From Phoenix dactylifera (lineage: Eukaryota > Streptophyta > Magnoliopsida > Arecales > Arecaceae), in NCBI RefSeq assembly GCF_009389715.1, contig NW_024067779.1, forward strand, positions 248,001 through 312,000: a DNA stretch of 64,000 nucleotides, written 5' to 3'. This document shows positions 24,640 through 32,740 of the stretch, piece by piece. The notes under the pieces are model-generated. The model saw only the letters and a program-made list of their open reading frames with translations, did not search any database and was not told the origin of the DNA. The stretch's first letter is position 1; every line of letters starts with the position of its first letter. The position numbers and the translations under genes are program-made.

Positions 24640-26979
24640 CTATCTGGGGCACTGCTGCTGTTGTTTGAGTAACAACTGTCCCCATAATGTCAATGAACGG
24701 AGCTGGTACAGGTTTGGTGTCTGAGCAAAAAGGACATCCCCAGGGATTATACATTCGAGCAAAATCAGAGACAACAAGACGAGGTTGTCCATTTGCTTGA
24801 GTGCTTTTTTGAGTGACTCCTCAAACATTCTATCAACTGCTTTGTGAATCTCCTCCGTAGTAAAGCTTGGTGTAGTAACCGATTTTTTGATGAATCTTAT
24901 GCCTCGTAAACGGACAATATCCATAGCATCCAGACCAAATTCAGACTCCTCGATTTGCAGAGTCTGCAAGTTTTTGTGATCACCACCTATCGGTGCGCTT
25001 AGAAACATGTGTAGATTAATATATACGTGCCTCAGTGTCCGGATTTTCCAAAATGATTTCGGAAGCCAATAAATGTATGTACCACTCACATCCAGAGTCT
25101 GCAGATTCAGGAGATGTCGGATGGAGGATGGCAGTCTCTTCAAACTAGTGTTTCTCAATCCCAGATATCGTAGATGAATCATGCTGCCGATCTGTTTCGG
25201 TAACTCCTTAAGATCTCTTGTGCCCTCGAGATCCAGCACCCTTAATAAGTTTAACCCATTCAAAAATCTTCTCCCATTAGTCAAAATCAAATTGAAGCCC
25301 AGCAGAGTGCGGAGATGTGGTGAGGAAACAGCAACCTCGTCATTTATACGATTGTGGAAAGCCGCACGATGACTCCATATAGATACTGCCATGTTGTCAC
25401 TGCTGCAAATTTGAAGAAATCCATCCCTTCTGGCTTCCGATTGGCCAAATTCCCTTAACAGATCATGGATGCGTATGCTCTTAACCCGCCCGCCAGCCTT
25501 GCTTCTCTCGACAACCTGGATCATGCACCTCTGGACCAAATTATCCAGCCAAACTCTAGCAGTTTCTTCCATTGTCCTTCTCTGCTCTTCCGGTATGAAA
25601 CCTCCGGCGACCCACAACCTCACTAATTTGGAAGCAGAGATAATGGAGTCCTCTGGAAACGCAGCGATGTATAGAAAACATGGTTTTAACAGATACGGCA
25701 AGTCATTGTAACTTAAGCCCAATATATTGAAGCACTTCTTCCCATCTGGACCATCTTCCCAATTCATGCTCTGAGCTACACTCCACCACGCATCATAGGT
25801 AGAATCTTTTCCTGACAGAAGGCCCCCTAACGCCACCAGTGCAAGAGGAAGTCCACCGCACCTCTTTGCAAGTCTCTTGGCCAATTCCTTCAAATCAGCG
25901 GGGACATCTTGTTTTAGTGGAAATGCCTTCCTACACAAGAGTTCCAAACTCTGTGTGTCATCCAGAGTGTGCAGTTTATATGGAGGAAAGCTTGACCTGG
26001 CACGGTTTGCAACTTCCATCTCACGGGTAGTAAGCAGTATTCTGCTGCCGTTGTTTCCATTAGGAAAGAATGGATGCATTTGTCCCCAAACGTCAACACT
26101 CCATACATCATCCATCACGACCAAATACTTTCTGTCTCTTAGAAAATCACGGAGCTTCTCTCTCACTTCTTCTTCACCCATCTGCTCTAAGTCTTCTTCA
26201 GTAATTTCTGTAGTTGTTTCTTTCTTCTTTTTGATTCCCATTACTTTTTTCATGATGTCCTTCACTAGCTCGATAACTCGGTAGCTCTGAGAAACTGAAA
26301 CCCAAGCAGAGGTATCAAAATATTTTTTAATTGCAGGGTCATTGTACACTTTACTTGCCAGGGTGGTCTTGCCTAGTCCACCCATACCCACTATAGAAAT
26401 TACACATCGTGCTTTCTCATTCCCATCAAGCAATTGACACACTATTTCTTTCTTATCATTCTCGAAGCCTATAACATCAATGTCATCATCATCAGAGTGA
26501 GGAGAGGATTGTCTGAGTGATTGCGAAATTTCATCCACCGCACTACTTCCACCTATATCAGTAATGCCATATGTATCTTTGCTCGCGAAAAGATTCTGGA
26601 TCTTTTCATTTATTTTTTCAATTTCAGAACCAATTTTATGTAGGGTAATCAATTCACCAAGTTTGTGAGAGTACCTGGAAATGGTGCCCATGAAGCCTCT
26701 CCTCTGACGCTGCCTCTCGCCCATGTACTTGATGGTGCCTATGATGTCTTCTATTTCATATGCCACATCTTTCATCTGCTTTATCCAGATCTCCATTCTT
26801 GCATCTCCCCTCTTTCTGGACTCGGCATCTTTGAGGAAACCTTGCAATAGCTGGAGTTGTGCTTTCACCCATTCGACTTGATCCCTGACCCCACTTAAGA
26901 AAGCAGCTTCTTGTGCGAGGAGGTTGGCAAGCTGAGAGATGACACTGGAAACCAGAGCTTCAGCAATAGCTCTTTCCAT
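24640..26979 (-). CDS. CC-NB-ARC-LRR resistance protein, copy C (open, 779 aa)
   Basis: RPM1-like CNL, a cytosolic or membrane-associated receptor of pathogen effector activity. Single open frame from MERAIAEALVSSVISQLANL. The coiled coil covers residues 1-130 (DVAYEIEDII at 71-80), P-loop GMGGLGKTT at 198-206, RNBS-A FDTSAWVSVSQSY at 221-233, kinase-2 KYLVVMDDVW at 284-293, GSRILLTT at 311-318, CGGLPLALVALGG at 374-386 and FLYIAAFPED at 435-444. The MHD site is IHD at 504-506. LRRs (LRVLDLEGT, LRYLGLRNTSLKRLP, LNLQTLDVSG) start near 590. At 779 aa it is short for the family (usually above 900): the LRR is cut and the frame ends TGC CCC AGA TAG at a junction with a foreign ARC fragment. Copy D is almost identical. 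It may be functional or recently truncated. Confidence 0.85.
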   Translation of the reverse strand: MERAIAEALVSSVISQLANLLAQEAAFLSGVRDQVEWVKAQLQLLQGFLKDAESRKRGDARMEIWIKQMKDVAYEIEDIIGTIKYMGERQRQRRGFMGTISRYSHKLGELITLHKIGSEIEKINEKIQNLFASKDTYGITDIGGSSAVDEISQSLRQSSPHSDDDDIDVIGFENDKKEIVCQLLDGNEKARCVISIVGMGGLGKTTLASKVYNDPAIKKYFDTSAWVSVSQSYRVIELVKDIMKKVMGIKKKKETTTEITEEDLEQMGEEEVREKLRDFLRDRKYLVVMDDVWSVDVWGQMHPFFPNGNNGSRILLTTREMEVANRARSSFPPYKLHTLDDTQSLELLCRKAFPLKQDVPADLKELAKRLAKRCGGLPLALVALGGLLSGKDSTYDAWWSVAQSMNWEDGPDGKKCFNILGLSYNDLPYLLKPCFLYIAAFPEDSIISASKLVRLWVAGGFIPEEQRRTMEETARVWLDNLVQRCMIQVVERSKAGGRVKSIRIHDLLREFGQSEARRDGFLQICSSDNMAVSIWSHRAAFHNRINDEVAVSSPHLRTLLGFNLILTNGRRFLNGLNLLRVLDLEGTRDLKELPKQIGSMIHLRYLGLRNTSLKRLPSSIRHLLNLQTLDVSGTYIYWLPKSFWKIRTLRHVYINLHMFLSAPIGGDHKNLQTLQIEESEFGLDAMDIVRLRGIRFIKKSVTTPSFTTEEIHKAVDRMFEESLKKALKQMDNLVLLSLILLECIIPGDVLFAQTPNLYQLRSLTLWGQLLLKQQQQCPR

Positions 26980-27298
26980 CTCTCTTACTCAGACAAAGAA
27001 GATTTTACAGGATGGTCGAACGTATGCGCCATGAAGAAGAGTCAATCATCATTTTTGATGCCTTAGCATGATTGGAAGAAGGTAGGGGGTTCTGAAGGGA
27101 ATCCTCCTCCTTGCATCCACTCCAGAGTCTCCTGATCCCTCTGGTTCTATGTGGGCCCCCGTAAGAGGAGAAATAGCATGTGAGACGCCTCACTGAGTCC
27201 ACCCGGGTCCCACTGCCAACCGCCGCGACAAGAAAAGCAAGGAACTCCCTTCTCTATGTGGGCAACCAGAAGAGGAGAAATAGCATGTGAGACACCTC
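26980..27298. repeat. CNL C upstream flank with ~106-bp direct duplication
   Basis: Text beginning CTATGTGGGC and including GAGGAGAAATAGCATGTGAGAC occurs at about 27147 and again at about 27254, a step near 106 bp. The retrotransposon is inserted in the second copy. The sequence resumes beyond it as ACCTCACTCAGCCCC..., so this repeat belongs to the CNL 5' flank. The CNL promoter should be here, now backed by the LTR. Confidence 0.6.
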
Positions 27299-27554
27299 TG
27301 ATGACCCAAAGATTGATTCATAGATTGATTTTGATGATCACAAAACCTTGAAGTATAGATACTAATGTTTATGTTGCAAGGAGAAAGATATTTATTTTGC
27401 AAGGAACATAGCAAGTTGGAAGAACACAAGAAGGCCTCCAAAAGCTCTCAAGAAAAGTTAGAAGAAAGCTACAATTCATTGGCCCAAGTTTAAAGTTCAA
27501 AAGGTTCAAATTGGAGGAGTAAAATCAAAGGAAAAATTCGAAAGAATAGTCTTC

Positions 27555-28318
27555 GAGTCGACTCCTGAGGAATTCGAGTCGACTCCAATGTTTACCGAGT
27601 CGACTCCGGGGAAGTATGAGTCGACTCCTAGGAGTCACAGGCAGAAAAGTCAGAGAGCAGTTTTCGGGTCTGAAATTCGAGTCGACTCCAGTGGAACGCG
27701 AGTCGACTCCGATGGTTGGCAGGTCGACTCCAAAGAAAGCAAGAGTCGACTCTCAGCGGTACATAAAGAAAAAGTCAGAGAGCATTTCATGGACTCTGAG
27801 ATTCGAGTCGACTCCCGCAATACACGAGTCGACTCCGAGACTGCACGACCATCAACAGACAGAAGATCAAGTTACTGCCTCTGAGATTCGAGTCGACTCC
27901 CAGACAGCTCGAGTCGACTCCACGATAGCTTCACGTCAAAAGGGAGAAGACCAACTTTCAGAAACTGAGAGCCGAGTCGACTCCGAGGAAGTTCGAGTCG
28001 ACTCCAAGACTGGATGAGCCGAAAGACAGAGGATCGGGAGTTCGGGCTCTGAGATTCGAGTCGACTCCCAGGACAGTCGAGTCGACTCGAGTGGATCAAA
28101 TTCAAAATTGGATCCACGGACTTCAGTGGATGAGCCGACTCCGAAATTGCCAAGTCAGCTCCAGAAGTTGGCGAGTCGACTCCAGGTTAAGACGAGTCGA
28201 CTCCCAGTCAAGGCATGCACTTTAATTCAAATTTGGAACAGTGGCCGAGTCGTCTCCAGTAAAGCACGAGCCGACTCCTGCAACAGGCGAGTCGACTCCT
28301 GATCGCGCGAGTCGACTC
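27555..28318. promoter_or_regulatory. 21-bp-phased GAGTCGACTC palindrome array in U3
   Basis: Nineteen exact and about five degenerate copies of the perfect 10-bp palindrome GAGTCGACTC. Starts: 27555, 27576, 27597, 27618 / 27679, 27700, 27721*, 27743 / 27805, 27826 / 27890, 27911 / 27974, 27995 / 28058, 28079 / 28132*, 28152*, 28173, 28194 / 28247*, 28268*, 28289, 28309 (* degenerate). Within groups the step is 20-22 bp, nearly always 21. Central pairs recur every 84-85 bp. The 11-bp spacers vary. The array ends about 100 bp before the TATA box. Equivalent arrays start at 37080, 42541 and 52066. Confidence 0.95.
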
Positions 28319-28416
28319 CAATCCCAACGGTAATATTGTCAGGAAGTGCAGACTGTGTCCAACGGCTCTATTTTTGTCTCTAACGGCTATATTCTTGTTT
28401 CCACGCCATCTAAAGC

Positions 28417-28424
28417 TATAAAAA
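28417..28424 (+). promoter_or_regulatory. LTR TATA box
   Basis: TATAAAAA in the context AAAGCTATAAAAACAAG, about 100 bp after the last palindrome. Transcription would start near 28445-28455, leaving a leader of about 1 kb before gag. Confidence 0.7.
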
Positions 28425-28774
28425 CAAGAAGAGAGCTAGGAGAGAACTTATGGAAGTGGGAGAGATCATCTAGGAAAGAGATCTCAAAGAGATTACAAAG
28501 AAAATCTCCCATAAGCACAAAAGGGCCATCCAAAACGAAATAGAGAGAAGAAGAGCATCCAAGTGAATCCGAAAGCTTCCTCTCCATCCGTGTGCTGCCT
28601 CAGTGATCCTCTACCTCGTGCCAAATCAGAAGAGGGTCAAGTAAAGAAGAAGCCGAGCTCCTCCATCTTCAAAACTCGTTTGAGGGCTTCTCTTTACTCT
28701 ATTTGTTTATATTGTCATATTTGCTTGTTTAAGAAGCTTTGTTTTGTTTTATACTTTGTTTTAATATCTTGTAA

Positions 28775-29082
28775 CTTGATTCAATCAAGGGATTGAATCA
28801 AGGGGTTAAGGTTTGTTGGTGAGCTAAAGGGAAAACCAACTGTGTAAGGTTTGTTGGTGAGCCAAAGGAAAAACCAACTGTGTAAGGTTTGTTGGTGAGC
28901 CAAAGGGAAAACCAACTGTGTTAGGTTTGTTGGTGAGCCGAGGGTAAAACCAACGAGTAGGGTTCGATTGTGATCCCGGGAAAACAATCGGAGTGGTTCT
29001 AGTCGGTGAGCCTGGAAAAACCGACCGAGTTCGTTGTGCGCTCGTAAAACAACAAGTTGGGTTGTGAGCTTGTAAAACAACC
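28775..29082 (+). other. Series of nine hairpins in the LTR leader RNA
   Basis: A 12-bp perfect stem (CTTGATTCAATC / GATTGAATCAAG, loop AAGG, 28775-28802) is followed by eight hairpins: 28815-28840, 28853-28878, 28891-28916 and 28929-28954 (exact 38-bp step, stem GTTGGT/ACCAAC), 28965-28990 (CGATTGT/ACAATCG), 29002-29025 (GTCGGT/ACCGAC), 29033-29053 (GTTGT/ACAAC) and 29060-29082 (GGTTGT/ACAACC). Loops are 11-14 nt, usually starting GAGC and ending AAA. Stem sequences differ but stay paired. The differences I saw among the four LTRs fall in the loops. Equivalent eight-hairpin series start at 38340, 43801 and 53326. Confidence 0.85.
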
Positions 29083-29438
29083 AGCTGTAATCTGTAGGAT
29101 TATAGTGAAATTCCTAAGAAGTCTTGGGGAGTGGATGTAGGTGCTGGGGTGCACCGAACCACTATATGTTTGTTGTGTTTGTAATGCTTCTGCTTATTGT
29201 CTAACTAACACACTCACTTACTTAGATAAACTGCTTGCTTAACTCTTATCTGGACATCCTTTAGTTGCAAGCATATTTAATCAAGTCACATTCTATACAT
29301 CAAACTGTTGCTAAGTTTAACTTTCACTGCGCATATATACAACTTAGCATAATTAATCAAAAAGTTCAAGAAGTAGCATAAAAGTTTTGAAAAACCCAAT
29401 TCACCCCCCCTCTTGGGTTGTATCTACTGGGCAACAAG

Positions 29439-29450
29439 TGGTATCAGAGC
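29439..29450 (+). other. Primer-binding site (initiator tRNA-Met), element copy 1
   Basis: TGGTATCAGAGC, complementary to the 3' end of plant initiator tRNA-Met, two bases after the 5' LTR end. It fixes the element's orientation and LTR boundary. Confidence 0.95.
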
Positions 29451-29498
29451 GGGTGCTCAAATATTATTTGTAGTCTTAACCGACTAGAGCCAAAGATC

Positions 29499-30785
29499 AT
29501 GACAACTCAAATAGATAGTTTTCTAGGAGAAGGACAATCAATTGATACACCTCCACTATTTAATGGCATAAACTATACACATTGGAAAATACGCATGCGC
29601 ATTTTTATTCAATCACAAAACTATTATTTATGGAAATTCATAATAAATGACCTTCACACACTCTCTCAAACTTTTAATGAAAAGGACTTAGCACAATTGA
29701 ATGCTAATACTATGAACATATTATATTGTGCTATTCAAGAAACAAAGTTTAATGAAATTTCTGCATGCTTATCTGCTAAGGAGATCTGGGATACTTTAGA
29801 AAATATTTATGATAAATCTCAGACTAGCTCACATGTGCTTCAATTACATACTAACAATAAGACTGCAGAAAAAGGTGTTGAATCTCCCTCACTCGAGTCG
29901 ACTCCAAGTATCTCAGAGTCGACTCTCAAGCTCACCGAGTCGACTCCAATAAGGTCCGAGTCGACTCCGAGGCAAATCAGCTTCCTAAAGACAAAGAAGA
30001 AGAGGAAGCAAGAAGAAAGGAAGAAAGAGATAAAAAGGAAGAAAGCCTTGACCAAGAAAGAGTCTAGCAAGAAAATAAAAGTTAGGAGCAACAATGATGA
30101 TATTAGCTCTAAGGAACTACAAGAGGTAACTAACGTGTGCTTTATGGCACAAGAAGACAAGGTAAAGACTGAATCTACACTTACCTCAAATGATTTTCAA
30201 GAAGAATTCTCTTATGATGAATTATTAAATGCTTTTCATGATTTGTATAGTGAATGTAGAAAATTAGCTGTGAAGAATAAAAATCTTAAGAAACTAAATC
30301 TGAAAATTTCAAAAGAAAGAAATTCTAATGATGAAATACAAGATTCTGAAAATAAAAGCTTAAGGTTAAATTTAGAACAATTGATTCAGAAAAATCAAAA
30401 TTTAATTAAAGAAAATCAAAACTTAAGCGAAGAAATTAACCAATTAAGATGTTTTATTAACAAATTCACTGTAAGTTCAGAAAGATTAAAAATGATGTTT
30501 GAAAGCCAACATGCTGATTTTGATAAATCAAAATTTAGCTTGACTCCTTCACTTAGCCATAAATCTCTAGAGAAAAAGGTTATCAATTCACCAAGCAAAC
30601 CATTAAATAAGATAACTTATTTCAAACATGAAAAGAATGGGCATAACAACTTTACCTATCGTTCTAACACAATTAAATCAAATGGTAAAGTTATTACTAT
30701 CAAACAGATTTGGGTTCCAAAAGGAACCATATGTCCTAACTCTCAAGGACCCAAGCAAGCTTGGGTACCTAAAATGAAAATATGA
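29499..30785 (+). CDS. Gag protein of Sirevirus-like element, copy 1 (428 aa)
   Basis: Capsid/nucleocapsid protein that would package element RNA in cytoplasmic particles. The frame is open further up, but ATG 29499 (MTTQIDSFLGEG) is the likely start because the earlier ATG lies in the LTR. The N-terminal UBN2/DUF4219-type domain (PPLFNGINYTHWKIRMRIFI, SAKEIWDTLENIYD) is followed by a four-heptad ESTP stretch from palindrome DNA (29895-29967), a Lys-rich segment (KKKRKQEERKKEIKRKKA), a Leu/Asn coiled coil (about residues 250-330) and a C-terminus with two WVPK motifs. The zinc knuckle site reads YFKHEKNGHNNFTY: the His remains, but the three Cys positions are Y, H and Y. RNA binding by the knuckle is probably lost. 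Copy 2 differs at only a few residues. Confidence 0.85.
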   Translation: MTTQIDSFLGEGQSIDTPPLFNGINYTHWKIRMRIFIQSQNYYLWKFIINDLHTLSQTFNEKDLAQLNANTMNILYCAIQETKFNEISACLSAKEIWDTLENIYDKSQTSSHVLQLHTNNKTAEKGVESPSLESTPSISESTLKLTESTPIRSESTPRQISFLKTKKKRKQEERKKEIKRKKALTKKESSKKIKVRSNNDDISSKELQEVTNVCFMAQEDKVKTESTLTSNDFQEEFSYDELLNAFHDLYSECRKLAVKNKNLKKLNLKISKERNSNDEIQDSENKSLRLNLEQLIQKNQNLIKENQNLSEEINQLRCFINKFTVSSERLKMMFESQHADFDKSKFSLTPSLSHKSLEKKVINSPSKPLNKITYFKHEKNGHNNFTYRSNTIKSNGKVITIKQIWVPKGTICPNSQGPKQAWVPKMKI

Positions 30786-31767
30786 GGATGTAGACATAGA
30801 TGTGCCAAGATACCCATGGAACAAATAGATTCATACAAATGGGTGTTCTAGACACATTGAAACTTAAAACTTACTTATGAAAAGTAATTTTAAATAAACA
30901 TAATAATTATAATAATAAGGAAATTAGTAATCCTTGCATCTCATCATTATTTTTGTTTTAGTATTTGATTAAAGTATGAATTGCATGTGTTGATCAATTT
31001 TGTGATATAGAAAATACTTTTGGAAATATAATCAAATCACTTCATTTTATAGGATACTTTACTCACTATTGGATAAAGTTGCTAAATGATTAATCATTAT
31101 TAAGATTAATTCTATGAATTCTCTATATGCTTGATTGAGAGTTTTTATCCATGGCATTATTGTTTATTGATCATAGATATGATAATGTGTACTTGGTATG
31201 CTTTTGAATATATGCACTATGAATATCAAGATTAAAGAAACCATCCTTGGCACATAGAATCAACTCATGCTAGTATGTGCTTAATCTCAAAAGACCTTGC
31301 CATAGGCTTACTTAGATTATCTACTTAAAGGTCAAAGTTTTGCTATGCATGCTAACTAAGGAAACAAACAAAAATCATTTCTAAATCTAAAGATGTTGTT
31401 TCCATCTCTAAGTTTTCAAAAGCTTACATTGGATTTGTTCTTGGAAAATAAAACTGAAGTATTTTTCTGTATTTACTAAATCTTCTAAAAGCGTTTCAAA
31501 TGAACAAGGTTTCCAAACTGTGAAGATCATGGCACAGTGTTGAAAACCAAAATCCTGATTAAGGTTATACAGAAAATAATATTAAATTCAATTATTTCAG
31601 CTCCAAGGACATCATAAGTAAAATAGGATTAATAGAATTCTTGAAGAAATGAAAAAGACAATTATGTATGATAGTCATCTACTTAAATAATTTTTAAAAG
31701 ACTATCATCACTACTTGTCATACATATGATTTCTATTAGATCTATTTTTGATGAAAATTTTGATCTT

Positions 31768-32740
31768 CTGAAAAATGGAAAATGAACCATTGCATATCTT
31801 TCATATTTTTCAGTCGTACATGTTATGCTTGATATGCTCTTATGAAAATAATGCCAAATCTGATAAAGATATTTCTATCCTTGGATACCATTCATCAAGC
31901 AATGCATATAGAACATTCATGAAAAATTCTAGTTGTAGAAGTATCAATTCATTTTATTCTTTATGAGACTAATGATTTGTTATCAAAATACTAAAATCAA
32001 ATTATATGGTTAATCTTTTACATATACACTTAATGAAGAAAAATTGATGACTACTAAAAGATTAAATCAAGAAAAGATGAAATAGATCTTGATAAGATTC
32101 TTGCATGATTAGAAGTAAAAATCACCATTATCACTTGTTTGCTTTATGAACGTTATATTTTATCAAATGAGTGTGTAGAATGGACTCCTATGTGCTTACT
32201 TTATAACCACCATATTTGAAAACACTCATTACAAATATGATAAAGCAATATATGATTTGAAACAAGCATCAAAAGCATGATATAAAAGCTTAAGCAACCC
32301 TTTTGATAGAAAGTAATAATGATAAATCTATGTATCAAAAGGAAGAATTTGTGACATCATTTTTGGTTCTGCTAATGAAGATTTATATGTAGATTTTTAC
32401 TAAGCTCATACAAGGCGAGTTTGAAATATGTATGATGAATGAATTAACATCTTCTCTCAAACTCCAAATTAGGACAAACAGGAAAGGGGATCTTCATTGA
32501 CCAACATTAGACCACAAGAAAACTCTTATAGAAAATTGGCATGAAGAAGGTATATCTATGACCCCATCTTGTAGAATTTGAAAAGAATGAGCAAAGTAGA
32601 TCTATTGTTTAAAGCTGTATTGAAGCATGATAGAATAATTATTTTATCATACAGCTAGTAGACCAGATTGTATGCTCATTATAAGACCTTGTGCAAGACT
32701 TCAATCTAACTTTAATGAATCATATTTTATTGATAACAAA
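31768..32740 (+). pseudogene. Degenerate copia pol remnants, element copy 1
   Basis: Broken frames still recall copia Pol in the right order. Integrase C-terminus: KSDKDISILGYHSSSNAYR (ORF 31775-31966). Reverse transcriptase: KAIYDLKQASKA near 32240, DIIFGSANEDLY near 32352, GEFEMCMMNELTSSLKLQI near 32415. The region before RNase H: ASRPDCMLIIRPCARLQ near 32660. Stops and frame changes separate them. No protease or catalytic integrase core is readable upstream (30786-31767). So the element once had pol, or derives from one that did. Confidence 0.75.

Larger units (their letters stand above)
27299..29436 (+). repeat. 5' LTR of element copy 1
   Basis: 2,138 bp, TGATGACCC...GGGCAACA. The U3 part holds the palindrome array (27555-28318) and a TATA box (28417-28424). 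The transcribed part holds a hairpin series (28775-29082). It shares diagnostic variants with the other 5' LTR (GACTGCACGACC near 27841, GAGCTAAAGG in hairpin 1) and differs there from both 3' LTRs. Confidence 0.95.

Noticed and set aside
27588-28302. Overlapping ORFs rich in RVDS/ESTP (27588-27884, 27616-28017, 28108-28302 and copies)
   Set aside because: They are translations of the palindrome lattice in U3, upstream of the TATA box. No start context or domain supports them as genes.
27555-28318. CRISPR-like array (short palindromic repeat, variable spacers)
   Set aside because: The host is a plant. The repeat is 10 bp with 11-bp spacers, it lies in all four LTRs and in gag, and no cas genes exist. 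It is an LTR repeat array.
28781-29080. Minus-strand ORF of 99 aa over the leader (and three copies)
   Set aside because: It follows from the 38-bp hairpin repeat read backwards. Covarying stems explain the sequence better than a protein.
29439-29450. Fragment of a tRNA-Met gene
   Set aside because: Only the 12-nt primer-binding complement is present, at the LTR edge, in both element families.
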